Assembly: GCA_905187695.1 (NCBI GenBank)
Contig: CAJJIY010000016.1
Location: 1-31,776 of the forward strand
Source of the DNA: an uncultured Eubacteriales bacterium
GTDB taxonomy: Bacteria > Bacillota > Clostridia > Oscillospirales > CAG-272
DNA length: 31,776 nt
Reading direction: 5' to 3'
The notes below the pieces were generated by a model that had not been told where the DNA came from, searched no databases, and worked only from the letters and a program-made list of their open reading frames with translations. This document shows positions 22,048 through 29,014 of this stretch, one piece after another. The position numbers were made by a program, and so were the translations under genes. The stretch's first letter is position 1. Every line of letters starts with the position of its first letter.

Positions 22048-23793
22048 ATGAAACGCAAAAAAATATTCGATCCGGGCCGGATCGGCTCCTATTTCCGCGC
22101 GGAATGGTTGCCTTTGACCTTTGTCACCCTGACCGGATTGGTTTATAATGTAGGTTTGCTAGCCACTCCGTGGTTTGAAGGCCGGCTGGCGCAGTGCCTT
22201 GCCGACATCCTTGGCCAGAACAGCACCGCCGGCGCCATGACCCTGTTGGTTCTTTCTTATCTGGCCGTCACGCTGACCGTGCAGGCGGCCCGGTTTGTCA
22301 AGCGCTTTTATGTCCGGCGGTTTGCCAATAACGTCAACCGGCGCATGAAAGGCGTGCTTTACGGGAATCTGGTGCGCCGGAGCCGGGCGTCGCTGGAAAA
22401 AGAAGGGGTCGGAGAGCTGATGACCAAGGCCATTTCCGATGTGGATGACTGCGCGGAGGGCATGCGGAAATTCACCACCGAAGTTTTTGATACCGGCGTG
22501 GCTCTGCTCGGCTATGCCGTCATGCTTTTCGTTTACGACTGGCGGCTGGCGGCTCTCAGTCTGATTTTTCCGCCCATCTCCTATTTCTGCGCGGCGCTGA
22601 TGAAAAAGCCGGTGCAGCGTGCGGGAGCGGCCTACAAAAAATCGGCCGGAGCGCTGAGCGCCGACACGCTGGACCGCGCGCAGAACGCCGTGACCTACCG
22701 CGTATACGGCTGTGAGGATTTCAGAACCGGACGCTATGAAAAAACGCTGACGCAATATGAAAAAAGCGCGGTGCGCGCCAATGCGTGGCAATCCGCTCTG
22801 CCCCCGCTGTACCTGGCGGCATCCGGAGCCGGCGTGCTCTTCATTTTGTGGTTCGGGGGCAAAAATGTCCTGGGCACAGGGTGGCGCAACTGGAACATTG
22901 CAGCGTTTACCACCTTCCTTTCCTGTTTTACCAAGCTGACGGTCAAATCCTCCAAGGTGGCCAAACTCTTCAATTCGGTGCAAAAGGCCGAGGTCTCCTG
23001 GAAGCGCATCCGGCCGCTGATGAGACCGGCAAAGCCACCGGAACCCCTTGCCGTCCCGCCGGCATCCGAAGTCACGCTTTGCAACCTCTCGTTTTCCTAT
23101 GGCGGGACTCCTGTTTTCGCCGGACTTTCGCTGACGGCACGCCCCGGCGAAATCATCGGCGTGACCGGTCCGGTCGCCTGCGGAAAATCCACCTTCGGCC
23201 GCGTGTTTCTCTGCGAGGCGCCCTATGGCGGTTCGGTCCGGTTCGGCAGGCGGGAGCTCTCCGGCCTCACCCCGCGTGAGATCGCCGCGACCGTCGGATA
23301 TCTGGGGCACGACCCGGAACTGAGCGCCGACACCGTGCGCGACAATATCCTCTGTGGCAGCAGGCAGGACGAATCGCCGTATCTGGCAGCCACCGCGCTG
23401 ACCCGCGAGGTGCAGACCATGGAAAACGGGGCCGGGACGGTCATCGGCAACAACGGTACGCGTCTGTCCGGCGGGCAGGCGCAAAGACTGGCGCTCGCCC
23501 GGACGCTGGCGCACCCCCGGCCGGTTTTGATCCTGGACGACCCGTTTTCCGCGCTGGACCGGAAAACGGAGGATGCGATATTTGAAGAACTGCGGCGTTA
23601 CGCCCAAGGAAGGGTCGTTTTCCTCATCTCGCACCGGCTGTACCACTTCCCGCAAATGCAAAAAATCATTTTCATGGAAAACGGGGAAACAGCCGTCGGC
23701 ACGCACGAGGAACTGATGGCAACCCTACCCGCTTACCGGCGGCTTTACCAAAGTCAGACAGGAGGTCACACCCATGAAGAACAGACATCCTGA
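22048..23793 (+). CDS. ABC exporter half-transporter with degenerate Walker B (heterodimer subunit 1)
   Basis: A 581-aa protein. The transmembrane domain (about 1-320) has six helices, and the ATPase domain (about 335-570) has Walker A GPVACGKST, an intact signature LSGGQAQRLALART, Walker B VLILDDPFSALD and the switch ISHRL. The catalytic glutamate after Walker B is Asp (LDDP), as in the degenerate-site subunit of heterodimeric exporters such as BmrC/D, LmrC/D or TM287/288. It overlaps the partner gene by 20 nt, which supports equimolar synthesis. Likely cargo is drugs or other toxic compounds, given the MarR control. Confidence 0.93.
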   Translation: MKRKKIFDPGRIGSYFRAEWLPLTFVTLTGLVYNVGLLATPWFEGRLAQCLADILGQNSTAGAMTLLVLSYLAVTLTVQAARFVKRFYVRRFANNVNRRMKGVLYGNLVRRSRASLEKEGVGELMTKAISDVDDCAEGMRKFTTEVFDTGVALLGYAVMLFVYDWRLAALSLIFPPISYFCAALMKKPVQRAGAAYKKSAGALSADTLDRAQNAVTYRVYGCEDFRTGRYEKTLTQYEKSAVRANAWQSALPPLYLAASGAGVLFILWFGGKNVLGTGWRNWNIAAFTTFLSCFTKLTVKSSKVAKLFNSVQKAEVSWKRIRPLMRPAKPPEPLAVPPASEVTLCNLSFSYGGTPVFAGLSLTARPGEIIGVTGPVACGKSTFGRVFLCEAPYGGSVRFGRRELSGLTPREIAATVGYLGHDPELSADTVRDNILCGSRQDESPYLAATALTREVQTMENGAGTVIGNNGTRLSGGQAQRLALARTLAHPRPVLILDDPFSALDRKTEDAIFEELRRYAQGRVVFLISHRLYHFPQMQKIIFMENGETAVGTHEELMATLPAYRRLYQSQTGGHTHEEQTS

Positions 23794-25486
23794 GACCGGC
23801 GTGTTTTCCGCCGTCCGCACGGCCGTGCGGACGCATCGTATACTTTCCGTCGGTACGGTTCTTTGCGTGGCGGCATCCATCGTTTCTTCCCTTCTCCCCC
23901 CGCTGCTGCTTGCCCGCGTCATCGACAGCCTGACCGCCGGACTGCCGCTTTCCTTTACCGCGGCTCTGCTTTATTTCGGCAGTCTCGCGCTGGAGGGGGT
24001 TCTGTCCTCGGCGCAGGAGACCCTGCTGGTACTTTTCGGGCAGAAAATGACGCACGCATTGCGCTCCGAAATGTCCCGGAAACTCACCCGGCTGCCCGCC
24101 GGCACGCTGGCGGCGCAAAACCCCGGCGAGGTCGCCGCGCGCTTTTCGGGTGATGTGGACACCGTGGAAGCGCTGTTCACCTCCGGCATTATCAGCATGA
24201 TCGCAGATGCGTGCCGGATTCTGTCCATTCTGGCGGTCATCGCGGTCAAAAACACGGGGTTGGCGCTGATTTTACTGCTGGTTCTTCCGATCCTCACCGT
24301 CTTCACCCGGTTCGTGCAAAAGAGAATGATGTCCGCTCAGCTTGAAAACCGCCGCGCCGTTGCCGCCGTTTCCGGTCAGGTGCCGGAGACCCTGCACAAC
24401 ATCCGGACGATTCACGCGCTGGGACTGGAAGAATACATGGCAAAGCGCTATGACCGGCGCATCGGCGAGAGCTATACCGCCGTGGAAAAAACCAATTTTT
24501 ACGACGCGCTTTATTCTCCCGTGGTGCTCCTGCTCAACGCCGCAGTGGTCGGCGCGGTCATGCTCCTTTCCGTCTCCGGAAAGCCGGAAATACTCGCGCT
24601 TTTCGGCATGTCGGTCGGAACCTCGGTTGCTGTCATCAACTACATTTCCCGGATTTTCTCCCCGATCGAGAGCCTGGGCATGGAGATACAGACCATTCAG
24701 TCGGCCATGGCAGGCGTCAAGCGGATCGACGCATTTCTCTCCCAAGCGGAGCGGACGCTCCCGGAAGAACGGGCAACCGCCGCCCGCGGGGACATCGTGC
24801 TTTCCCATGTGACTTTCGGCTACAAAAGCCGCCCGGTCCTGCGCGATTTTTCCATGACGGTAAAAGAGGGAGAACAGGTCACACTGATCGGCAGAACCGG
24901 CGCCGGAAAAAGCACGGTGTTCCGGCTGTTGCTGGGACTTTACCGGCCGGAAGCCGGATCCGTCACCATCGGCGGGGTGGATGTCGGGAAAATAACCGAC
25001 CGCGAACGCCGATCGTGCATCGGCTGTGTGGAGCAGCATTTCTCCCGTGTGCCGGGGACCGTGGCGGATCAGATCACGCTGGGCGACCCGCGCATCACCC
25101 AAGATCATGTGTGCAAAGCGGCCGAATTGGCCGGCATGGACGAGGCCATCCGGTCTTTGCCGGACGGTTACGATACCGTCTGCACAGACGGAATGTTCTC
25201 GCAGGGAGAGTGGCAGCTGCTCTCCATTGCGCGCGCCGCCGCGTCCGATCCCGCTATCCTGCTTCTGGATGAAATAACCGCCAATCTGGACGCGGAAACC
25301 GAAGCGCGCGTGTTGGGGGCGCTGCGCCGCGCCTCCGACGGACGCACCGTGCTTTCCATCTCCCACCGGATTTATGAAGATCTCGGCGGCAGAACTGTAG
25401 AAATGAAAGCCTGTGCCGACCCCGGAAATGCAGATCGGGTGTCGCCCCGTTCGGGCGAAAAAGCAACCGGAATGGCTTTGCGCTGA
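23774..25486 (+). CDS. ABC exporter half-transporter with catalytic Glu and altered signature (heterodimer subunit 2)
   Basis: A 570-aa protein starting at ATG 23774 behind CAGGAGG, inside the end of the first subunit gene. Six membrane helices (about 1-310) precede an ATPase domain with Walker A GRTGAGKST, Q-loop VEQHFSR, signature FSQGEWQLLSIARA in place of LSGGQ, Walker B ILLLDEITANLD with the catalytic Glu, and ISHRI. The defects complement those of subunit 1: this Walker A/B with the LSGGQ of the partner makes the one hydrolytic site. The last ~25 residues are a polar tail. No clear terminator follows. Confidence 0.93.
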   Translation: MKNRHPETGVFSAVRTAVRTHRILSVGTVLCVAASIVSSLLPPLLLARVIDSLTAGLPLSFTAALLYFGSLALEGVLSSAQETLLVLFGQKMTHALRSEMSRKLTRLPAGTLAAQNPGEVAARFSGDVDTVEALFTSGIISMIADACRILSILAVIAVKNTGLALILLLVLPILTVFTRFVQKRMMSAQLENRRAVAAVSGQVPETLHNIRTIHALGLEEYMAKRYDRRIGESYTAVEKTNFYDALYSPVVLLLNAAVVGAVMLLSVSGKPEILALFGMSVGTSVAVINYISRIFSPIESLGMEIQTIQSAMAGVKRIDAFLSQAERTLPEERATAARGDIVLSHVTFGYKSRPVLRDFSMTVKEGEQVTLIGRTGAGKSTVFRLLLGLYRPEAGSVTIGGVDVGKITDRERRSCIGCVEQHFSRVPGTVADQITLGDPRITQDHVCKAAELAGMDEAIRSLPDGYDTVCTDGMFSQGEWQLLSIARAAASDPAILLLDEITANLDAETEARVLGALRRASDGRTVLSISHRIYEDLGGRTVEMKACADPGNADRVSPRSGEKATGMALR

Positions 25487-25523
25487 TTTAAACTCTGTTT
25501 CATTTTGCAACGGTGCGATATGC

Positions 25524-25529
25524 TATACT
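25524..25529 (+). promoter_or_regulatory. Possible extended -10 promoter before the histidine-kinase relic
   Basis: TATACT with TG one base upstream (ATGCTATACT). There is no well-spaced -35: TTGCAA is 13 bp away. AAAGGAGG and an ATG follow. Confidence 0.35.
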
Positions 25530-25558
25530 GGATCTCCGGTATAAAGGAGGCATAAACC

Positions 25559-25720
25559 ATGCGGATCTGTCAAAAACTCAGTGCGCGGCCGGACCGTCTC
25601 AGTATACAAAAGCGCCTGACCTATTCCAATATTCTGATGTTTCTCATCCCCGTTGCGTGACGCTGATATCCGCGCTCGGGGCGCAGGTTCCCGCATTCCG
25701 GGCACTGGAAGAAGTGCGGG
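25559..25720 (+). pseudogene. Truncated sensor histidine kinase N-terminus
   Basis: From ATG 25559, with AAAGGAGG upstream, the frame reads LSIQKRLTYSNILMFLIPVA and then stops (TGA 25658-25660). This is the cytoplasmic lead and first membrane helix of a Clostridia-type sensor kinase. The next bases continue plausibly in another frame as VTLISALGAQVPAF, pointing to a frameshift, and then the similarity ends. Dimerisation and ATPase domains are absent and no response regulator gene is adjacent. From about 25665 to 25861 the DNA stays open in the frame of the next small gene and contains a WKKCGKNGKK stretch that could be a decayed zinc ribbon, but this is uncertain. Confidence 0.6.
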
Positions 25721-25861
25721 AAGAACGGGAAAAAAGCGGCGCGACCGCCGTCGAGGATCCGGCACAGTCGGAAAACGGCAGCGGATTCAAAGGCCGCGAA
25801 CACGAATGCAAACTCATGTTGCGCCAACTGGCTCCCATCGGAACGGGCACAAAGGCCGCGT

Positions 25862-26053
25862 TTGCAATACTGGCTCTTCTGGCTCGCCGCGTTTTACGGG
25901 ATTACGCTTGCCGAATGGTTTTATAAAACGGCCGTGCGCCATGAATTGAATCGCGCACTTTGGCCGATACTGGGATTGGTTCTCAACCTTTTTGCCCTTC
26001 CGCTTTTGCTTGTCGCGCTCTGTGATCCGAAACGCGCGCAAAAGCAGGTCTGA
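25862..26053 (+). CDS. Small two-helix membrane protein, unknown function
   Basis: A 63-aa frame from TTG 25862 with AAAGG 6 nt upstream. Two hydrophobic segments, WLFWLAAFYGITLAEWFY and LWPILGLVLNLFALPLLLVAL, are joined by a short polar loop, and a basic tail (DPKRAQKQV) follows. It ends 2 nt before the phospholipase gene, so it should be co-translated with it. The open frame continues upstream without a start codon and may be the C-terminal remainder of a longer zinc-ribbon membrane protein. I do not recognise a family. Confidence 0.5.
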   Translation: MQYWLFWLAAFYGITLAEWFYKTAVRHELNRALWPILGLVLNLFALPLLLVALCDPKRAQKQV

Positions 26054-26055
26054 AA

Positions 26056-26724
26056 ATGAAAAGAACGGATTATTTCAGGCTTGCCAAATGGTTGCTTCAA
26101 AGGGAATCAAACCGTCTTTTGCGGGGATTTGGAGCGGAACTTTGCATGGATTCCGTTCTGCCGGACGGCAATCCTTTGACTTACCTGCGCGGCATACGCG
26201 GCAGGCAGGGGTTGCACGGACACAACGCGGAGATCACCGGCAAATGGATCTGCCGACTGGTCATAAGCCTGACAAAAGCCAAAAAAGCCGGGGCCCTATG
26301 CGGCCTTCGGCTCGGGACGGCGCTGCACTATCTTGACGACGCATTTACCTATCCGCACCATGCCTGTTTTACAGGTTCACTTTCGGATCATATCGCCTAT
26401 GAAGCCTCTTTGCACCGCGCCTTTATCTCCTATCTGGCAGACGGTTGCCACCCGTGGCCATGGGCGCATATTCCGGATTTCGGCACCTATTTTGCCGATA
26501 TGCTCCGGTTGTATGCCCGTGCCCGAAAAAGCGAACAGACCGATTGCCGTTTTATCACCCTGATGTGCAGTATGGTGTTTGAAAGCGTTCTTCATCCGGT
26601 CCGAAAAGAAAAGGAGGGCCCCCTTGAAAATCCTGATTACAACAGATTTATTCCTGCCGGCCGTCAACGGGGTCGTGACCTCGGTGCTTTCGCTGGTTCA
26701 CGGATTGGAGGAGCGCGGCCATGA
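26056..26724 (+). CDS. Zinc-dependent phospholipase C-like protein
   Basis: A 222-aa frame with the metal-ligand spacing of zinc-dependent phospholipase C: LHYLDDAFTYPHHACF with His-x3-Asp and His, then SDHIAYEASLHRAF with His-x3-Glu, and an earlier HGHNAEITGKW. These enzymes release diacylglycerol from phospholipids. No signal peptide is seen, so it would be cytoplasmic unless exported otherwise. It overlaps the following glycosyltransferase gene by 101 nt. The last ~35 residues (from PLENPDY) lie over the start of that gene and look like read-through, so the original stop may have been lost or shifted near 26620. The link with a diacylglycerol-type glucosyltransferase suggests lipid remodelling. 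Confidence 0.65.
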   Translation: MKRTDYFRLAKWLLQRESNRLLRGFGAELCMDSVLPDGNPLTYLRGIRGRQGLHGHNAEITGKWICRLVISLTKAKKAGALCGLRLGTALHYLDDAFTYPHHACFTGSLSDHIAYEASLHRAFISYLADGCHPWPWAHIPDFGTYFADMLRLYARARKSEQTDCRFITLMCSMVFESVLHPVRKEKEGPLENPDYNRFIPAGRQRGRDLGAFAGSRIGGARP

Positions 26725-27790
26725 GGTCAAGATTCTGACGCTGTCCGAAACCGTTCACAGCTATACAAAGGGAAATGTCATCCGTATCGGTTCTTTTGGC
26801 GCGGGACGGCTCTATCCGGGCATCCGGATCCGCGGTTTCTGCCCCCGGAAAATCCTGCGTGAACTGATCTGCTGGCACCCGGATATCGTCCACAGTCAGT
26901 GCGAGTTCAACACCTTCCGGATTGCGCGTCTGGTCGCACGGCGATGCAAAATCCCTCTCATTCATACCTATCACACGGTTTACGAGGACTATACGCATTA
27001 TTTTTCCCCCAGCATGCGCGTCGGGCGGGCCATGGCACAGCGCTTTACCCGGCGCATTACAAAACGGGTGGACGCCGTAATCGTCCCCACCGAAAAAGTG
27101 CGCCGGCTGTTGGAGTCTTACCGGGTCAAGGCACCGGTATCCGTCATCCCGACCGGCCTTGAGCAAAAAAAAGACCGTTGCGGGAACGCGGCGGACGCGC
27201 CGGCATTGCGCCGCAGACTCGGCATTCCGGATGACAAACGGATTCTGCTCTTTCTGGGAAGACTGGCAGAAGAAAAAAATATCCCCGCGCTGTTTCATCT
27301 GCTCCGTTATCCCGGGCTGTACGATGCGGTGCTGGTACTGGTGGGGGACGGCCCCTACCGCCCGGAACTGGAACGGCAGTCAAAGGCGCAAAAGCTTTCG
27401 GACCGTGTGTTCTTCGCCGGCATGGTACCTCATGCACAATCAGAAAGTTACTATCGCCTTGGCGATGTATTTGTCAATGCGTCCGGCAGTGAAACGCAGG
27501 GGCTGACCTATATCGAGGCCATGGCTGCCGGCCTTCCCGTGGTCTGTCGCGCCGATCCCTGCGTGGAAGGCCTGATCGACAGCGGCAAGAACGGCTTTGC
27601 CTGTAAAAATGAGGCCGAAATGGCTCTTGCGGCGGAAACGCTGCTCTCGGATGCGGCACTGCGAAAGTCCGTCACCGATGCGGCGAAAGCGCTGGTCTCA
27701 TCGGTCTACACTTCCGGGGCGTTTGCCGCGGCGGTGGAAGGCCTTTATCTTCAGATAACGGCAGGCGCTCCGATCCGGCTGAAAGCATAA
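26624..27790 (+). CDS. GT4 glycosyltransferase, 1,2-diacylglycerol glucosyltransferase-like
   Basis: A 388-aa GT-B enzyme starting with TTG at 26624, fixed by AAGGAGG 8 nt upstream. The N-terminus KILITTDLFLPAVNGVVTSV and LVHGLEERGHEVKILT, the HTYHTVYEDYTHYF acceptor region, IPTGLE, FLGRLAEEKNIPALF, LVGDGPYRPELE and the C-terminal SETQGLTYIEAMAAGLPVV (nucleotide-sugar binding with the E-x7-E glutamates) place it with GT4 diacylglycerol glucosyltransferases. It would act at the inner membrane face, adding glucose to diacylglycerol. The phospholipase C-like gene upstream could supply that diacylglycerol. No clear terminator follows in the 177 nt before the convergent ROK gene. Confidence 0.85.
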   Translation: MKILITTDLFLPAVNGVVTSVLSLVHGLEERGHEVKILTLSETVHSYTKGNVIRIGSFGAGRLYPGIRIRGFCPRKILRELICWHPDIVHSQCEFNTFRIARLVARRCKIPLIHTYHTVYEDYTHYFSPSMRVGRAMAQRFTRRITKRVDAVIVPTEKVRRLLESYRVKAPVSVIPTGLEQKKDRCGNAADAPALRRRLGIPDDKRILLFLGRLAEEKNIPALFHLLRYPGLYDAVLVLVGDGPYRPELERQSKAQKLSDRVFFAGMVPHAQSESYYRLGDVFVNASGSETQGLTYIEAMAAGLPVVCRADPCVEGLIDSGKNGFACKNEAEMALAAETLLSDAALRKSVTDAAKALVSSVYTSGAFAAAVEGLYLQITAGAPIRLKA

Positions 27791-27967
27791 GGACCTTTTC
27801 ACACTTTGCTCTTTTCCGCCGGTATCGGGGCGTGGTCGCGCCGTCATAAAATTGCCAATATCCTGGAAGCCACAACCCGTTGCCTTTGTGTCAATTCCGT
27901 CTGCAATCCTGATGACATTTCGCGCCTGTATCTGTTTGTTCTTTTTCCAACGGATACACTTACTCTG

Positions 27968-28924
27968 TCACATCACCAGTGAAAGCGCGGCATAATCGCC
28001 GATGTTCTCACCCAGTTCTGCAGGCAGAATCTGCAAACAATCAAGCGATTGCGGCAGCGCCTCTTTCCGGAGCGCCCGCTCCATTCCCCGGCGCAACAAT
28101 TCCCCGGAGCGCATGAAAATGCCGCCCAGCACAATGCGTTCCGGGTTGAAAAGATCAATCAAGACGGCAAGCGTCTCTCCCAGCATTTCTCCGCACTCGG
28201 TGTAAATATCACGGCAGAAAGCGTCCCCCGCCTTGGCCATGCCCGCAATCATTCCGGCCGTAAAAGCGAGGGGATCTCCGTCCGCGGCACGCAACAACGG
28301 CTCGGCCGCGGGATTCCCCACGGAACGGATCGCGGCCAACCGCGCAATGCCGCCGCCACTGCAAAAGCCTTCGGCCGAGCCCTCTTTTCCATAGCCGACC
28401 GGCCCTTTGGGGCGAAGCCGCACATGGCCGATCTCGCCCGCATTGCCGTTTGCACCCCGGTAAAGCTTTCCGTCCAGGATCAACCCGGCGCCAAGACCCG
28501 TACCGAAAGTCAGAAAAATCATATTGCGGCATCCGGCACCTGCGCCTAATTTCCATTCGGCCAGCGCACAGGCGTCCGCGTCGTTGCCAAGAACAGCCGG
28601 CGCACCGTAGCGCTCCCTGAAAAAAGTGCAGACCGGCACGGCGTCCCAACCCGGCAGATTGGGGGGTGAGAGCACCCATCCCCTTGCGGCGTCCAGCGGC
28701 CCGCCGCAGGCAATGCCGATCCCGGCCGGGGCGGGGATCCCGCCGTCGGAAAGCAGTTCGTCGGCAAGATTGCCCAGCTTCCGGAGCATTTCATCCGGTG
28801 TCCCCCCGGTCTTTATTTTCTTTTTACCGAGAATCTCCGGCTTTTTTCCCTCTCCCGTCCGAACGGCCAGTGACGCGGCGCATTTTGTTCCGCCGATGTC
28901 TATGCCGAGATAAGCCTTAGTCAT
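27968..28924 (-). CDS. ROK-family sugar kinase (glucokinase-like)
   Basis: A 318-aa ROK protein with the N-terminal phosphate loop YLGIDIGGTKCAAS, the catalytic region VLGNDADACALAEWKLGAG, TFGTGLGAGLILDGKLYRGANG and NAGEIGHVRL with the sugar-binding Glu-His. The usual CxCGxxGC zinc site is replaced by GYGKEGSAEGFCSGGGIA, a variant seen in part of the family. There is no N-terminal helix-turn-helix, so it is a kinase and not a repressor. It follows the GH2 gene by 90 nt on the same strand and probably phosphorylates the hexose released by that enzyme. Confidence 0.92.
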   Translation of the reverse strand: MTKAYLGIDIGGTKCAASLAVRTGEGKKPEILGKKKIKTGGTPDEMLRKLGNLADELLSDGGIPAPAGIGIACGGPLDAARGWVLSPPNLPGWDAVPVCTFFRERYGAPAVLGNDADACALAEWKLGAGAGCRNMIFLTFGTGLGAGLILDGKLYRGANGNAGEIGHVRLRPKGPVGYGKEGSAEGFCSGGGIARLAAIRSVGNPAAEPLLRAADGDPLAFTAGMIAGMAKAGDAFCRDIYTECGEMLGETLAVLIDLFNPERIVLGGIFMRSGELLRRGMERALRKEALPQSLDCLQILPAELGENIGDYAALSLVM

Positions 28925-29014
28925 GGCCGTTCTCTCTTTGCCGCCGAAAGGTTTCCCCCGGCACAGGATGGACGGCAGAGCAGATTTTCAGGTTGTCTGT
29001 TCATTTTTTCTCCT

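Noticed and set aside
25621..25827. A minus-strand frame containing CPECG, like a zinc ribbon.
   Set aside because: Only one CxxC is present, no ribosome binding site is found and the frame lies opposite the kinase relic. It is likely chance.
27800..27967. Open plus-strand frame of about 55 codons after the GT4 gene (with AGIGAWSRRHKIANILEATT).
   Set aside because: It looks somewhat protein-like, but it has no start codon with a ribosome binding site and no family I recognise. It could be the tail of a lost gene, but support is too thin to list.
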